The translations under genes were made by a program, and so were the position numbers. DNA of 64,000 nucleotides, from positions 372,001 through 436,000 of the forward strand of contig NZ_JAIGNT010000001.1 of the NCBI RefSeq assembly GCF_019711635.1, given 5' to 3'. Positions within the stretch are counted from its first letter, which is position 1; each line of letters begins with the position of its first letter. Source of the stretch: Qipengyuania huizhouensis (GTDB lineage Bacteria > Pseudomonadota > Alphaproteobacteria > Sphingomonadales > Sphingomonadaceae). The notes under the pieces were generated by a model. That model saw only the letters and a list, made by a program, of their open reading frames with translations. It was not told the origin of the DNA and made no database searches. Of this stretch, positions 44,361 to 52,822 are shown piece by piece.

Positions 44361-45521
44361 ATGATTTTCCGTTCGATCATCATAATCGGCGCATTTGCAA
44401 GCTTCGCCTGCGCCTTGCCCCTCCATGCACAACAGGGAGGCGCGAAGCCGGCGAGCAGTCCCACCACAGGCGATGCTATTGATCGTTTCGTACCCCGACC
44501 GTCGGGCAAAGAGACCAAGTTCGAATACTCGTTCTTCGATACGGCGCTAGAATACATGGTGTTGCGCATGTGGCCTTCGACGCGCGACGGGTCACGCAAT
44601 CCCGATCCCATCATTGGATCACGGATGAATTGGGGCCACACCTCACGCTACAGGCTGGAGAGCAACCGAATTGTCTTTTCCATGCTCGAGGAAAAGGACA
44701 TCACGCCCTTGACCGAATACCGGCAAGATCTGGAGCGGCTCGGGAGTGAAATCGATATTGCGTCGCTGCCGCGGAACGAGCAGCTCGCCTACTGGATGAA
44801 TCTTCATAACGTCGCGGTCATCGAACAGATCGCGATCAACTACCCGGTCAAGTCCCCTTCGCTGCCCAAATTCGGCCCCGGACAAACTCCGCTCGACCAC
44901 GCGAAGGTCCTGACCGTCGACGGAATCGCCCTCAGCCCGCACGACATCCGTACTCGGATCGTGTTTCCCAACTGGAACGATCCCGATGTCATCTATGGCT
45001 TCTTCCGAGGGGACATCGGAGGCCCTTCTATCCAGAGAAGAGCGTACACAGGGGAGAATTTGGCCGAGCTTCTAGGCAGCTCAGCGCGTGAATTCGTCAA
45101 TTCGCTGCGCGGCCTTGAGAGCTTCGGCAAGAATATCAGCGTGTCGAAAATCTACGAGGAAGCAGCCCCCTTCTACTTCCCGCGTATGGATGAAGACCTG
45201 CGTGCACATCTTGCAGAACACGCCGCACCAGAAGTTTCGAGCCTCCTCGCGCAAGGCGGGGAGTTTGAAATAAATCGTTATGAAGACACGGTCGCCGATC
45301 TGGCCGGTGGGGAAAAGGAACCGAGTTACAGTTATGTCGAACTGGGAGGCATGCCACAGGATACGCGCATCAGCCCCTCGATTGCGCGCCTCCTTGGTGA
45401 GCGTCAGCAGAAGATCGAGCAGTTGCTCCGCGATGGCGAATTGCGCGGTCGTGTGATCGTCCTGTCGCCGGCAACGGGTGAAGAGATCTCGGCCGAGGAA
45501 ACCGCGCCCGAAATCGACTAG
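44361..45521 (+). CDS. Exported DUF547 domain protein
   Basis: A 386-residue secreted protein with signal peptide MIFRSIIIIGAFASFACALPLHAQ. The DUF547 core occupies residues about 110-270: LPRNEQLAYWMNLHNVAVIEQIAINYPV, then LSPHDIRTRIVF and FRGDIGGPSIQRRAYTGENLAELLG. DUF547 proteins occur widely; the fold resembles transglutaminase-like hydrolases but activity is not established. ATG at 44361 is chosen because it opens the signal; an ATG at 44325 is in the same frame. Stands alone. Confidence 0.85.
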   Translation: MIFRSIIIIGAFASFACALPLHAQQGGAKPASSPTTGDAIDRFVPRPSGKETKFEYSFFDTALEYMVLRMWPSTRDGSRNPDPIIGSRMNWGHTSRYRLESNRIVFSMLEEKDITPLTEYRQDLERLGSEIDIASLPRNEQLAYWMNLHNVAVIEQIAINYPVKSPSLPKFGPGQTPLDHAKVLTVDGIALSPHDIRTRIVFPNWNDPDVIYGFFRGDIGGPSIQRRAYTGENLAELLGSSAREFVNSLRGLESFGKNISVSKIYEEAAPFYFPRMDEDLRAHLAEHAAPEVSSLLAQGGEFEINRYEDTVADLAGGEKEPSYSYVELGGMPQDTRISPSIARLLGERQQKIEQLLRDGELRGRVIVLSPATGEEISAEETAPEID

Positions 45522-45830
45522 CGACCATCCCAGAGGTTGCCAGGCCACGTGCTGTGAGTCGAGGCAGGAACACATATGCCGCGCTCCCGGTTTTCATTTT
45601 ATTTGATTTTTCTCGGATCATCCTACTACACCAGCCGCGCGACGATTACGGCCGAAGACCCCGACGGACTCCACGTGCGGTACGAGGGGCAGATCATGCT
45701 ACGGCGGATCAACGATGTACCCGGCGCCACCGAACAGCAACTGCGCTGGAATATCGACAGCGTAACGCTCGACTGGACGCACTGGCCCTCGCCTTCCCCG
45801 CTTGCTAGCAGCACGGCAGGGGAGAGAGGG
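45522..45830. other. Gap before the SLC13 gene with an open in-frame stretch
   Basis: The frame of the downstream transporter is open from 45576 and would add 85 hydrophilic residues (ITAEDPDGLHVRYEGQI, then LRRINDVPGATEQQLRWNID). GGGAGAGAGGG at 45820-45830 marks the transporter's own start instead. The composition looks partly protein-like, so a decayed or uncharacterised short gene cannot be excluded. Confidence 0.45.
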
Positions 45831-47237
45831 ATGACCGCCAAGCGTATCGGACTGGGCGTGGGCGCACTGGCGCTGCTGGCAAGCCTGTTAGTGCCGACGC
45901 CCGCCGGAATGAGCCGCGAGGCGATGATCGTTGCGGGCCTCGTCGTGCTGATGGCGGCCTGGTGGATGACCGAGGCGCTGCCGCTGACCGCCACTGCGCT
46001 GATGCCGTTCCTCGTCCTGCCCTTCGCCGGGGTGATGGATGCGCGGGAGACGGCCAGCGCCTATTATTCGCCCATCCTCTTCCTGATCCTTGGCGGGGCC
46101 TTCATCGCGCTCGCCATCGAGCGCACCGGGCTGCACAGGCGGCTTGCGCTCGCGCTGTTGAGGATGGCCGGCCACCGCGGGCAGGCGGGCGTGTTGCTGG
46201 CCTTCATGATGACGGCCGCAATCCTTTCCATGCTGATTTCCAACACCTCCACCGCGCTCATCATGATGCCGATGGCAATGGCGGTCCTAGCCAGCGGCGG
46301 GTCGCCTGAGGGAGACACCGAGGGGCTGGCGGGAGCACTTCCCATAGGCATCGCCTTTGCCGCCAGCATCGGCGGACTCGGCACGCTGGTCGGATCGCCG
46401 ACCAACGCCATCGCTGTAGGTCTGCTCGACACGATGACCGGCACGCGCATCACCTTTGCGCAGTGGACGCTCTACGGCCTGCCGGTCGTGATTCTCGGCG
46501 TTCCGCTGGCGGCATTTCTGGTAGCGCGGGTCCAGAAGGTGGCGGCGCATCCCTTCGATACGGAGACAGCGCGCCGCGCAATCGACACGCATACGGCCTG
46601 GAGCAGCGCGGAAAAGCGGCTCGTCCCAGTGGTCGCAGTGACCTTTGCACTGTGGATGGGCCAGATGTGGATCGCGCCCTACCTGCCCGATGGCTCATTG
46701 ACCGACGGGACAATCGCCGTCGCCATGGGATTGATGCTGTTCCTCCTGCCCGACGGGACGGGACGGCCGCTGCTCCTCTGGAAAGAGGCCGACCGCGCAC
46801 CCTGGGGCGTGATCATGATGTTCGGCGGCGGTCTCGCGCTCGCGGCGGGCATGGGTGCAAGCGGGTTGGCCGACTGGCTGGGGCAGGCGCTTCTGCCGCT
46901 CGAAAGCTGGCCGCTGCTGCTCGTTGCGCTGGCAGTCGTGGCGATGGTGGTTCTCATCACCGAATTCGCCAGCAATGTCGCCACGGCCAGCGGGATCATT
47001 CCCGTTGTCGCCGCGCTGGTGGTAGCGCTCGGCGTTGATCCGATCCTGCTCGCCATGCCTGCCGCACTCGCCGCCAGCTGGGGCTTCATGCTGCCCGCCG
47101 GGACCGGGCCGAATGCCATCGCCTGGGCGACCGGGCGTATCCGTATCGAGCGCATGGTCAAGGCGGGTCTCCTGCTCGACCTGGCAGGCATCTTTATGAT
47201 CGTCGGGGTGGTCTGGGGGATCGGCGCGCTGGTCTGA
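45831..47237 (+). CDS. SLC13/DASS-family sodium:dicarboxylate-type transporter
   Basis: A 468-residue inner-membrane carrier with about eleven hydrophobic segments. Family signatures are seen in SNTSTALIMMPMAMAV, the first SNT motif, and the second half ITEFASNVATASGIIPVVAALV; LGTLVGSPTNAIAVGLL and MLPAGTGPNAIAWATG are the corresponding hairpin motifs. The ATG at 45831 with GGGAGAGAGGG is preferred because it starts directly before the first helix. Probable substrates are di- or tricarboxylates with sodium. Confidence 0.88.
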   Translation: MTAKRIGLGVGALALLASLLVPTPAGMSREAMIVAGLVVLMAAWWMTEALPLTATALMPFLVLPFAGVMDARETASAYYSPILFLILGGAFIALAIERTGLHRRLALALLRMAGHRGQAGVLLAFMMTAAILSMLISNTSTALIMMPMAMAVLASGGSPEGDTEGLAGALPIGIAFAASIGGLGTLVGSPTNAIAVGLLDTMTGTRITFAQWTLYGLPVVILGVPLAAFLVARVQKVAAHPFDTETARRAIDTHTAWSSAEKRLVPVVAVTFALWMGQMWIAPYLPDGSLTDGTIAVAMGLMLFLLPDGTGRPLLLWKEADRAPWGVIMMFGGGLALAAGMGASGLADWLGQALLPLESWPLLLVALAVVAMVVLITEFASNVATASGIIPVVAALVVALGVDPILLAMPAALAASWGFMLPAGTGPNAIAWATGRIRIERMVKAGLLLDLAGIFMIVGVVWGIGALV

Positions 47238-47270
47238 GCAGGCAGTTGATTCCCGTTCGCGTCCGCCATA

Positions 47271-47393
47271 TTGGCAGGCCCATATCGGCTGCCGGTGGAG
47301 AGGCGTTCCTGCGGAGGTTAGGAACGGGCGCCCTGGCCAGTTCTCACGGCTCCCGCCTTCCTGGGAGCGATATGCAGGAAGGATGCTCTCACC
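47271..47393 (+). promoter_or_regulatory. Structured leader of the PLP-enzyme gene, possible riboswitch or attenuator
   Basis: Three consecutive hairpins can be drawn: GGCAG 47273-47277 with CTGCC 47289-47293; a two-part stem GGCG/CGCC (47302-47305, 47329-47332) enclosing TTCCT/AGGAA (47306-47310, 47320-47324); and GCTCCC/GGGAGC (47349-47354, 47363-47368). The ribosome site AGGAAGG follows the third. I cannot match it to a known metabolite-sensing class by eye. The third hairpin ends eight bases before the ribosome site, so translation control is possible. Confidence 0.45.
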
Positions 47394-48704
47394 ATGAGCG
47401 ACCACGATATCGACCCTACTTCGCCGCGCATGGCACCCAAGCCCGAAGTCACCAAGATAAACGGGCGCGAGCTAAAGCCCAGCACACTTATGATGGGCCA
47501 TGGCTTCGACCCGGTGCTGTCCGAAGGCAGCCTCAAAGCTCCTATCTTCCTCACCTCGACATTTGCTTTCCCCAGCGCGGCCGACGGGAAGCGTCACTTC
47601 GAAGGCATCACCGGCAAGCGTCCGGGCGGCGCGGATGGCCTCGTCTATTCGCGCTTCAACGCGCCGAACCAGGAAATTCTCGAGGATCGCCTGTCGGTGT
47701 GGGACGGCGCGGAGGATGCGCTCAGCTTCTCCAGCGGCATGACCGCGATCTGCGTGCTGATGCTGGCCTATGCCAGCCAGAACGACGTGATCGTCCACTC
47801 CGGTCCGCTCTATGCAGCCTCGGAAGGCTTCGTCGCCAAGATCCTCGCCAAGTTCGGCGTGACCTATGTCGATTTTCCCGCAGGCGCGACGCGCGAACAG
47901 ATCGACGCCGTGCTCGAAAAGGCCAGGAAGCAGGCGGACGAACAAGGTGGCAAGGTCTGCATGGTCTATCTCGAAAGCCCGGGTAACCCGACCAATGCAC
48001 TGGTCGATATCGAAGCCGTGCGCGATGCCCGCAACGCGGCGCTGGGCGAAGATTGCCCAATCGCGATCGACAATACCTTCCTCGGCCCGCTGTGGCAGCG
48101 TCCGCTCGAGCATGGCGCGGATATCGTCGTCTATTCGCTGACCAAATATGTCGGCGGCCATTCGGATCTCGTCGCTGGTTCCATTGCGGGCGCCAAGAAG
48201 TGGATGGATCCAGTGCGCATGCTGCGCAACACCATGGGCGGCATCTGCGATCCGAACACCGCCTGGATGCTCTGCCGCAGCCTCGAAACGGTCGAACTGC
48301 GGATGAGCCGTGCAGGAGAGAATGCCGCCAAGGTCTGCGATTTCCTGTCGAAGCACCCCAAGGTCGAAGGCCTCGGCTATCTCGGCATGATCAAGGACGC
48401 GCGCCAGCAGGACATATATGATCGTCACTGCCTCGGTGCGGGCTCGACCTTCTCGCTGCTGCTCAAGGGCGGCGAGGCGGAATGCTTCCGTTTCCTCGAC
48501 AGCCTCAAAATCGCCAAGCTGGCGGTCAGCCTTGGGGGCACGGAAACGCTGGCCAGCCACCCGGCATCGATGACGCACCTTTCGGTTGCCGAAGGACGCC
48601 GTGCGGAACTTGGAATCTCGGACAACCTTGTGCGCATCTCGATCGGTATCGAGGACGCCGACGATCTCATCGCCGATTTCGAACAGGCGCTGGAGGCGGT
48701 CTGA
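47394..48704 (+). CDS. Cystathionine gamma-synthase family PLP enzyme
   Basis: A 436-residue fold-type I PLP enzyme of the Cys/Met metabolism family. The cofactor Lys lies in SLTKYVGGHSDL, the family's signature, with DNTFLGPLWQRPLEHGAD just upstream and YSRFNAPNQEILEDRL and LSFSSGMTAI in the N-terminal half. It could be a cystathionine gamma-synthase, a methionine gamma-lyase or an O-acetylhomoserine sulfhydrylase; the sequence alone does not decide. The stop overlaps the ATP-grasp gene (CTGA). Its leader carries three hairpins. Confidence 0.88.
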   Translation: MSDHDIDPTSPRMAPKPEVTKINGRELKPSTLMMGHGFDPVLSEGSLKAPIFLTSTFAFPSAADGKRHFEGITGKRPGGADGLVYSRFNAPNQEILEDRLSVWDGAEDALSFSSGMTAICVLMLAYASQNDVIVHSGPLYAASEGFVAKILAKFGVTYVDFPAGATREQIDAVLEKARKQADEQGGKVCMVYLESPGNPTNALVDIEAVRDARNAALGEDCPIAIDNTFLGPLWQRPLEHGADIVVYSLTKYVGGHSDLVAGSIAGAKKWMDPVRMLRNTMGGICDPNTAWMLCRSLETVELRMSRAGENAAKVCDFLSKHPKVEGLGYLGMIKDARQQDIYDRHCLGAGSTFSLLLKGGEAECFRFLDSLKIAKLAVSLGGTETLASHPASMTHLSVAEGRRAELGISDNLVRISIGIEDADDLIADFEQALEAV

Positions 48705-49588
48705 CACGCATCGGTTTCCTCGCCTGTGCAGATACCCTGCCGGGCGAGGGAGCGCGGCGGGGCGACGCGTTCGAGCACGATGTCGAGGTCGCGGCGCTGC
48801 GGCCTGCATTCGAGGACGCGGGGCTGGAACTAGTAGAGATCGACTGGCGTGCCTCGCTTGACGAGTTCGACGGGCTCGCACTGGCGCTGCTGGGAACGGC
48901 GTGGGACTATCAGGACCATCTCGAGGAGTTCCTGGATAAGCTGGCGGCGGTCGAGGCTCGCGGCACCCTAGTTTGCAACCCGCCGACCGTGGTCCGCTGG
49001 AACGCTGAGAAACGTTATCTCCGCGAATTGGAAGAGCGCGGTGCGACCATAATCCCGACGCTCTGGCTCGGCGATGCAGCGCGCACGGAAGTGCTCTCAG
49101 CAATGGACGAATTTGGCACCGACCGCGTGGTCGTAAAACGACAGGTGGGTGCTGGCGGTCTTGGGCAGCACAGCTTTACGAGAGCCGCCTTGCCGGACGA
49201 GGGATGGCGCATGGGCCGCCCCTGCATGATCCAACCATTCCTGCCCAGCGTGGTCGAGGAGGGCGAATACACCTTCGTGTTCGTCGATGGGCAGTTCAGT
49301 CATGGCGTGCTCAAGCGTGCCGCGGAAGGTGAATACCGAATTCAGTCGCTCTTCGGCGGATATGAGAGCGACTACGCACCCGAACCGGCAGATCTTGCGC
49401 AAGCCCAAGCCGTTGTGAGCACCCTGCCCTTCGGCAACCTGCTCTATTGCCGCATCGATATGGCACGGCTGCCTTCAGGCAAACTGGCGGTGATGGAGGC
49501 GGAGGCGATCGAACCATATCTTTACCCCGAACAGGGTCCGCAGCTCGGGAAACGCTTGGCGGCGGCTATCATGAACCGCCTTATCTGA
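48701..49588 (+). CDS. ATP-grasp domain protein, start codon unusual
   Basis: A protein of about 295 residues with ATP-grasp character: RYLRELEERGATIIPTLWLGD, VVVKRQVGAGGLGQHSF (nucleotide-binding Lys), CMIQPFLPSVVEEGEYTFVFVDGQFSHGVLKRA in pieces, and metal-binding EAEAIEPYLYP. No ATG, GTG or TTG lies at the likely N-terminus TRIGFLACADTLPGEG; a CTG at 48701, overlapping the previous stop as CTGA, is the best candidate. Related to glutathione-synthase or RimK-like ligases, acceptor unknown. Probably co-transcribed with the PLP enzyme. Confidence 0.8.
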   Translation: MTRIGFLACADTLPGEGARRGDAFEHDVEVAALRPAFEDAGLELVEIDWRASLDEFDGLALALLGTAWDYQDHLEEFLDKLAAVEARGTLVCNPPTVVRWNAEKRYLRELEERGATIIPTLWLGDAARTEVLSAMDEFGTDRVVVKRQVGAGGLGQHSFTRAALPDEGWRMGRPCMIQPFLPSVVEEGEYTFVFVDGQFSHGVLKRAAEGEYRIQSLFGGYESDYAPEPADLAQAQAVVSTLPFGNLLYCRIDMARLPSGKLAVMEAEAIEPYLYPEQGPQLGKRLAAAIMNRLI

Positions 49589-49590
49589 AT

Positions 49591-49866
49591 TCAGAGTTCG
49601 AGCGCATCCATCGCGATCGGACTGAGCTTGTGCATGAAGCGAACACCCGCTTCATTGCCTTTAACCCACACGATCTGACCAGCCAGCTCGTTCCGATCAT
49701 CGAGTTCGAAAAATATTGTCGAGCCCTTGTTCACAAAGCCGTCGAACAGCTCGATCCGGCAACCCGTGAGCGAGATATCGCACAGGATTGCCCGCGCACG
49801 CTGGATCGGCACTCGGCAATCGAGCACTATATCGCTGCCCTGGCGGTTTGTAGTTCGCGTCTGCAT
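49591..49866 (-). CDS. PilZ-like domain protein
   Basis: A 91-residue protein with PilZ-type beta-barrel wording: CDISLTGCRIELFDGFVNKGSTIFFELDD and GQIVWVKGNEAGVRFMHKLSP. The usual N-terminal RxxxR c-di-GMP motif is only weakly represented by RTTNRQ and DCRVPIQRA. ATG at 49866 with GAGG upstream is preferred to the longer reading. It converges with the ATP-grasp gene (two-base gap). If it binds c-di-GMP at all is open. Confidence 0.75.
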   Translation of the reverse strand: MQTRTTNRQGSDIVLDCRVPIQRARAILCDISLTGCRIELFDGFVNKGSTIFFELDDRNELAGQIVWVKGNEAGVRFMHKLSPIAMDALEL

Positions 49867-49953
49867 TTCGGGTCCTCGGTGTGCTCCTCCCTTTTGCCGG
49901 GAAAGCCGCAAGAAAGGGTTAATGTCGCATTTATACAATGCGACAGTTTGCGC

Positions 49954-50487
49954 TCATCCCTTCCATTCGCGGCGTTCTTCCGCGGCTTTGAGCACCTCGT
50001 AGGCGACCTGATATTTCTGGAACTGGTCGGCTGCTTCCTTGTCGCCCGGCTTGACGTCCGGATGGACCGCCTTCGCCTTGACACGCCAGGCCTTCTTGAC
50101 CGCAACAAAATCCGCGTCGGCCTCGAGCTCCAGAATTTCGAGCGCGCGCATTTCGTCGGCGCTGCGAGACCCGTCGCCCGAACCGCCCCAGCCATAGTGC
50201 TGGGCCTCGGCATAGCCGGCGTTCTCCGCTTGCTCTGACTTGGTGCGCGCGGCCTTTTCCGCCTTGTCGAGTCCTTCGAAATAATCCCACTTCGAATTGT
50301 ATTCGGCCGCGTGCTTCTGGCAGAAATACCAACGCTCGGGGGTGTTCGGTGATTTCGGCGCGGGGCAATCGCCTCTTTCCTCGCAACCGTGCCGGTCGCA
50401 CAGGCGTACGGTCGCCGCCTCGCGGCCCTCGTCATAGCCGCGCCAGCGGGGAAAGCCCCAGTCGTTCGAGCGACGAGCCTTAGGCAC
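49954..50487 (-). CDS. J-domain protein with Cys-containing N-terminal half
   Basis: A 177-residue protein. The C-terminal 60 residues form a J domain (LEILELEADADFVAVKKAWRVKAKAVHPDVKPG) with the HPD motif needed to stimulate DnaK. The N-terminal half has spaced Cys and His (LCDRHGCEERGDCPAP, YFCQKHAAE), which suggests a zinc site. A C-terminal J domain is the reverse of ordinary DnaJ. Stands alone. Confidence 0.88.
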   Translation of the reverse strand: MPKARRSNDWGFPRWRGYDEGREAATVRLCDRHGCEERGDCPAPKSPNTPERWYFCQKHAAEYNSKWDYFEGLDKAEKAARTKSEQAENAGYAEAQHYGWGGSGDGSRSADEMRALEILELEADADFVAVKKAWRVKAKAVHPDVKPGDKEAADQFQKYQVAYEVLKAAEERREWKG

Positions 50488-50635
50488 AAGCGGTCGCGAA
50501 ATATGTCGTCGGTCGAGCGGGCATGGCTCTCAATCTAGGGATGCTGGCGTTATTGGCAAGCGCGTGGGAAGGGAAGATACCTTGCTGTGTTGCATTGCAA
50601 CGAAGCATTCATGATCCCTCCTTAGAGAGACCACC

Positions 50636-50785
50636 ATGAGCAAGCAACTTACCCTTTCCGCCACTGTCGCCGTGCTGAGCATGGCTGCTTTCGCGCTCGT
50701 TTCGGGCCTTGGGAATTTCGGGGCCGCGAACGATACCCATCAGGTCGCGGGGGCGCCACCGATCGGCTTCGACGCTTCGCGCTGA
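50636..50785 (+). CDS. Small exported protein, 49 residues
   Basis: ATG at 50636 gives MSKQLTLSATVAVLSMAAFALVSG, a clean hydrophobic signal-like segment, then a short tail NDTHQVAGAPPIGFDASR. AGAGAG precedes the ATG and a strong terminator at 50804 follows the stop. Not recognised; it would be exported or membrane-held. Confidence 0.6.
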   Translation: MSKQLTLSATVAVLSMAAFALVSGLGNFGAANDTHQVAGAPPIGFDASR

Positions 50786-50803
50786 CGAGCGCTGCAAGTT
50801 GAC

Positions 50804-50833
50804 AAAAAGCCCCGGCCGAAACCGGGGCTTTTT
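50804..50833. terminator. Bidirectional terminator between the small ORF and pal
   Basis: AAAAAGCCCCGG (50804-50815) and CCGGGGCTTTTT (50822-50833) form a stem with A and T tracts on both sides, so it can end transcripts from both directions. Confidence 0.9.
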
Positions 50834-50844
50834 CCTATTGGCGA

Positions 50845-51357
50845 TCAGTCGATCGTGACGGTGGCGGCGCGGCGGTTCTGGGCCCAAGCGGCTTCGTTCG
50901 ACCCCAATGCCACCGGACGTTCCTTGCCGTAGCTGACCGTGCGGATCCGGCTGGCCGGAATACCCAGCGAGACCAGGTAGTTCTTCGCGGCATTGGCACG
51001 ACGCTCGCCCAGCGCGAGGTTGTATTCGCGTGTTCCGCGTTCGTCGGCATGGCCTTCGATGGTAAAGCGGACATCGGGATACTGGTTGAAGTACTGTGCC
51101 TGGGTCTGCAGCTTGGCGCTGTCTTCCGCATCGATGTTGTAACGATCAGTATCGAAATAGACGGTGGTGTTCGCCTGGCCGACTGCCTGCATGAAATGCT
51201 CCATACTGCCAACGGCGGGGCCACTGGAGCTGGGCGTAGGCGTAGGCGTCGTGGTTTCGGCCGGCGGCGGCGGAATCTCTTCCGGGGCCTTCTTCTGGCA
51301 TGCTGCCAGCGCAAGCGCGGAAGTGAGCATCACTGTAGTAGCAATACGGGTATTCAT
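50845..51357 (-). CDS. pal: Peptidoglycan-associated lipoprotein Pal
   Basis: A 170-residue outer-membrane lipoprotein with lipobox LALAAC (Cys20) and a Pro/Thr-rich linker, then an OmpA-type peptidoglycan-binding domain (VYFDTDRYNID, IEGHADERGTREYNLALGERRA, YGKERPVALG). It ends the tolQ-tolR-tolA-tolB-pal cluster and converges on the terminator with a small exported ORF. Together with TolA and TolB it links the outer membrane to peptidoglycan. Confidence 0.95.
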   Translation of the reverse strand: MNTRIATTVMLTSALALAACQKKAPEEIPPPPAETTTPTPTPSSSGPAVGSMEHFMQAVGQANTTVYFDTDRYNIDAEDSAKLQTQAQYFNQYPDVRFTIEGHADERGTREYNLALGERRANAAKNYLVSLGIPASRIRTVSYGKERPVALGSNEAAWAQNRRAATVTID

Positions 51358-51436
51358 CAGGCTGTCCCCTTATAAACAGCGGTTGAACTTGTCTTTGGCC
51401 CCCGTTTCATCCGTCCCCACGGATAGAACAATGTTC

Positions 51437-52822
51437 TTACGGCAGGATCGGTCCCCAAGCAGGGTCCGAGGCATCCACCGGCGTCGGCAGGCGGCGCTCG
51501 TTCTCACCGGTGAGGTCCACCTGCCAGAGCGAAGTATCGCCGGTATTACGCTGCGTCCGGAAGAACTGGATGATCCGGCCATTGGGCGCCCAGGTCGGCG
51601 CTTCGTCCTGCCAGCCACGCGTGAGCGTGCGGACATTGCCGCCTGACGGCGACATGACGGCAATGTTGAAATCGCCCGCGATCCGCGTGAAAGCGATCTG
51701 GTCGCCGCGCGGGCTCCACTCCGGCGTCGCACAACGGCCACCGCCAAAACTGATGCGGCGCTGGTTCGAACCGTCGGCATTCATGATGTAGCACTGCTGC
51801 GCACCCGAACGGTCGCTTTCGAACACGATCTGGCTGCCATCCGGCGAATAGGACCCGCCAACGTCCACGCTGGCGCCATCGGTCAGGCGCTGCGGCTGTC
51901 CGCCGCTGGTGGAAACGCGATAGATGTCGGTATTGCCGCTCACCGCCATGGAATAGAGGATCCAGCGCCCGTCAGGGCTGAAGCGCGGGGCGAAGGTCGG
52001 ATTGTCGCTCTGTGTCACCAGTTGCTGGCGGCCGCTCCCAATATCGTAGATGTAGATGCGCGGATTGCCGTCGACGTAGCTGAGATAGACCAGCTTGCTG
52101 TAATCGGGCGAATAGCGCGGGGTTAGCGCAGTCGAGCGTCCGGTGGTGATGAAGCGGTGGTTCGCCCCGTCGCTGTCCATGATGGCGAGCCGCTTGGTCC
52201 GGTTATCCTTCGGGCCGGTTTCCGCGATGTAGGCGATGCGGCTGTCGAAGAACGGGCTTTCGCCGGTCAGGCGCGAATAGACGAGATCGGCGCATTTGTG
52301 TGCAGCACGGCGCCAGTCGGCGGGCGCTACGACCCAACCTTCGGCTACGAGGCGCTGCTGCAGCGCCATGTCGTAGAGATAGCAGCCCACGGTCAGCCGG
52401 TTGTCGCTGCGCGCGCGGACATAGCCGTGCACCAGCATTTCCGCGCCCCGCACGCCCCAGGTCGACCACACGGGGGAGGTGATGTTTTCGAAGCTCGGCT
52501 TGGGCAGCGAATCCGGCCCCGTCGGTTTGAACAGGCCGTTATTCCGCAGGTCCGCGGTTATCACCCGGGCAAGTTCAACGCCCAGCGCCTCGGTGCCGCT
52601 GGCATTGGCAGGCGTGGCGGCGTTGCGATCGGTCGCAAAGGCGGGAATGGCGATGCCAAGATCGTCGAGATTGCCCTCGAAACTGACCGAGCCCGACAGA
52701 CCCTCCTCCTGCTCGATCGTCTCGACCTCCTGCCCTTCCGGAACAGGTTCGCCGAGATCCTGGTTCTGCGCCGCCAGTGGGCTGGCGACGAATGCGAGAG
52801 TTGCGAAGATCAGTTTTTTCAT
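51437..52822 (-). CDS. tolB: Tol-Pal system beta-propeller protein TolB
   Basis: A 461-residue periplasmic protein with signal MKKLIFATLAFVASPLAAQ, an N-terminal domain and a six-bladed propeller with repeated WD-like strokes (PRYSPDYSKLVYLSYVDGNPRIYIYDI, PRFSPDGRWILYSMAVSGNTDIYR, GSYSPDGSQIVFESDRSGAQQCYIM in pieces). It overlaps tolA by four bases and works with Pal at the cell envelope. Confidence 0.95.
   Translation of the reverse strand: MKKLIFATLAFVASPLAAQNQDLGEPVPEGQEVETIEQEEGLSGSVSFEGNLDDLGIAIPAFATDRNAATPANASGTEALGVELARVITADLRNNGLFKPTGPDSLPKPSFENITSPVWSTWGVRGAEMLVHGYVRARSDNRLTVGCYLYDMALQQRLVAEGWVVAPADWRRAAHKCADLVYSRLTGESPFFDSRIAYIAETGPKDNRTKRLAIMDSDGANHRFITTGRSTALTPRYSPDYSKLVYLSYVDGNPRIYIYDIGSGRQQLVTQSDNPTFAPRFSPDGRWILYSMAVSGNTDIYRVSTSGGQPQRLTDGASVDVGGSYSPDGSQIVFESDRSGAQQCYIMNADGSNQRRISFGGGRCATPEWSPRGDQIAFTRIAGDFNIAVMSPSGGNVRTLTRGWQDEAPTWAPNGRIIQFFRTQRNTGDTSLWQVDLTGENERRLPTPVDASDPAWGPILP

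Noticed and set aside
47271..47393. SAM-II or SAH riboswitch label for the PLP-enzyme leader
   Set aside because: The three-hairpin layout and conserved bases I know for those classes are not visible, so no riboswitch class is assigned.
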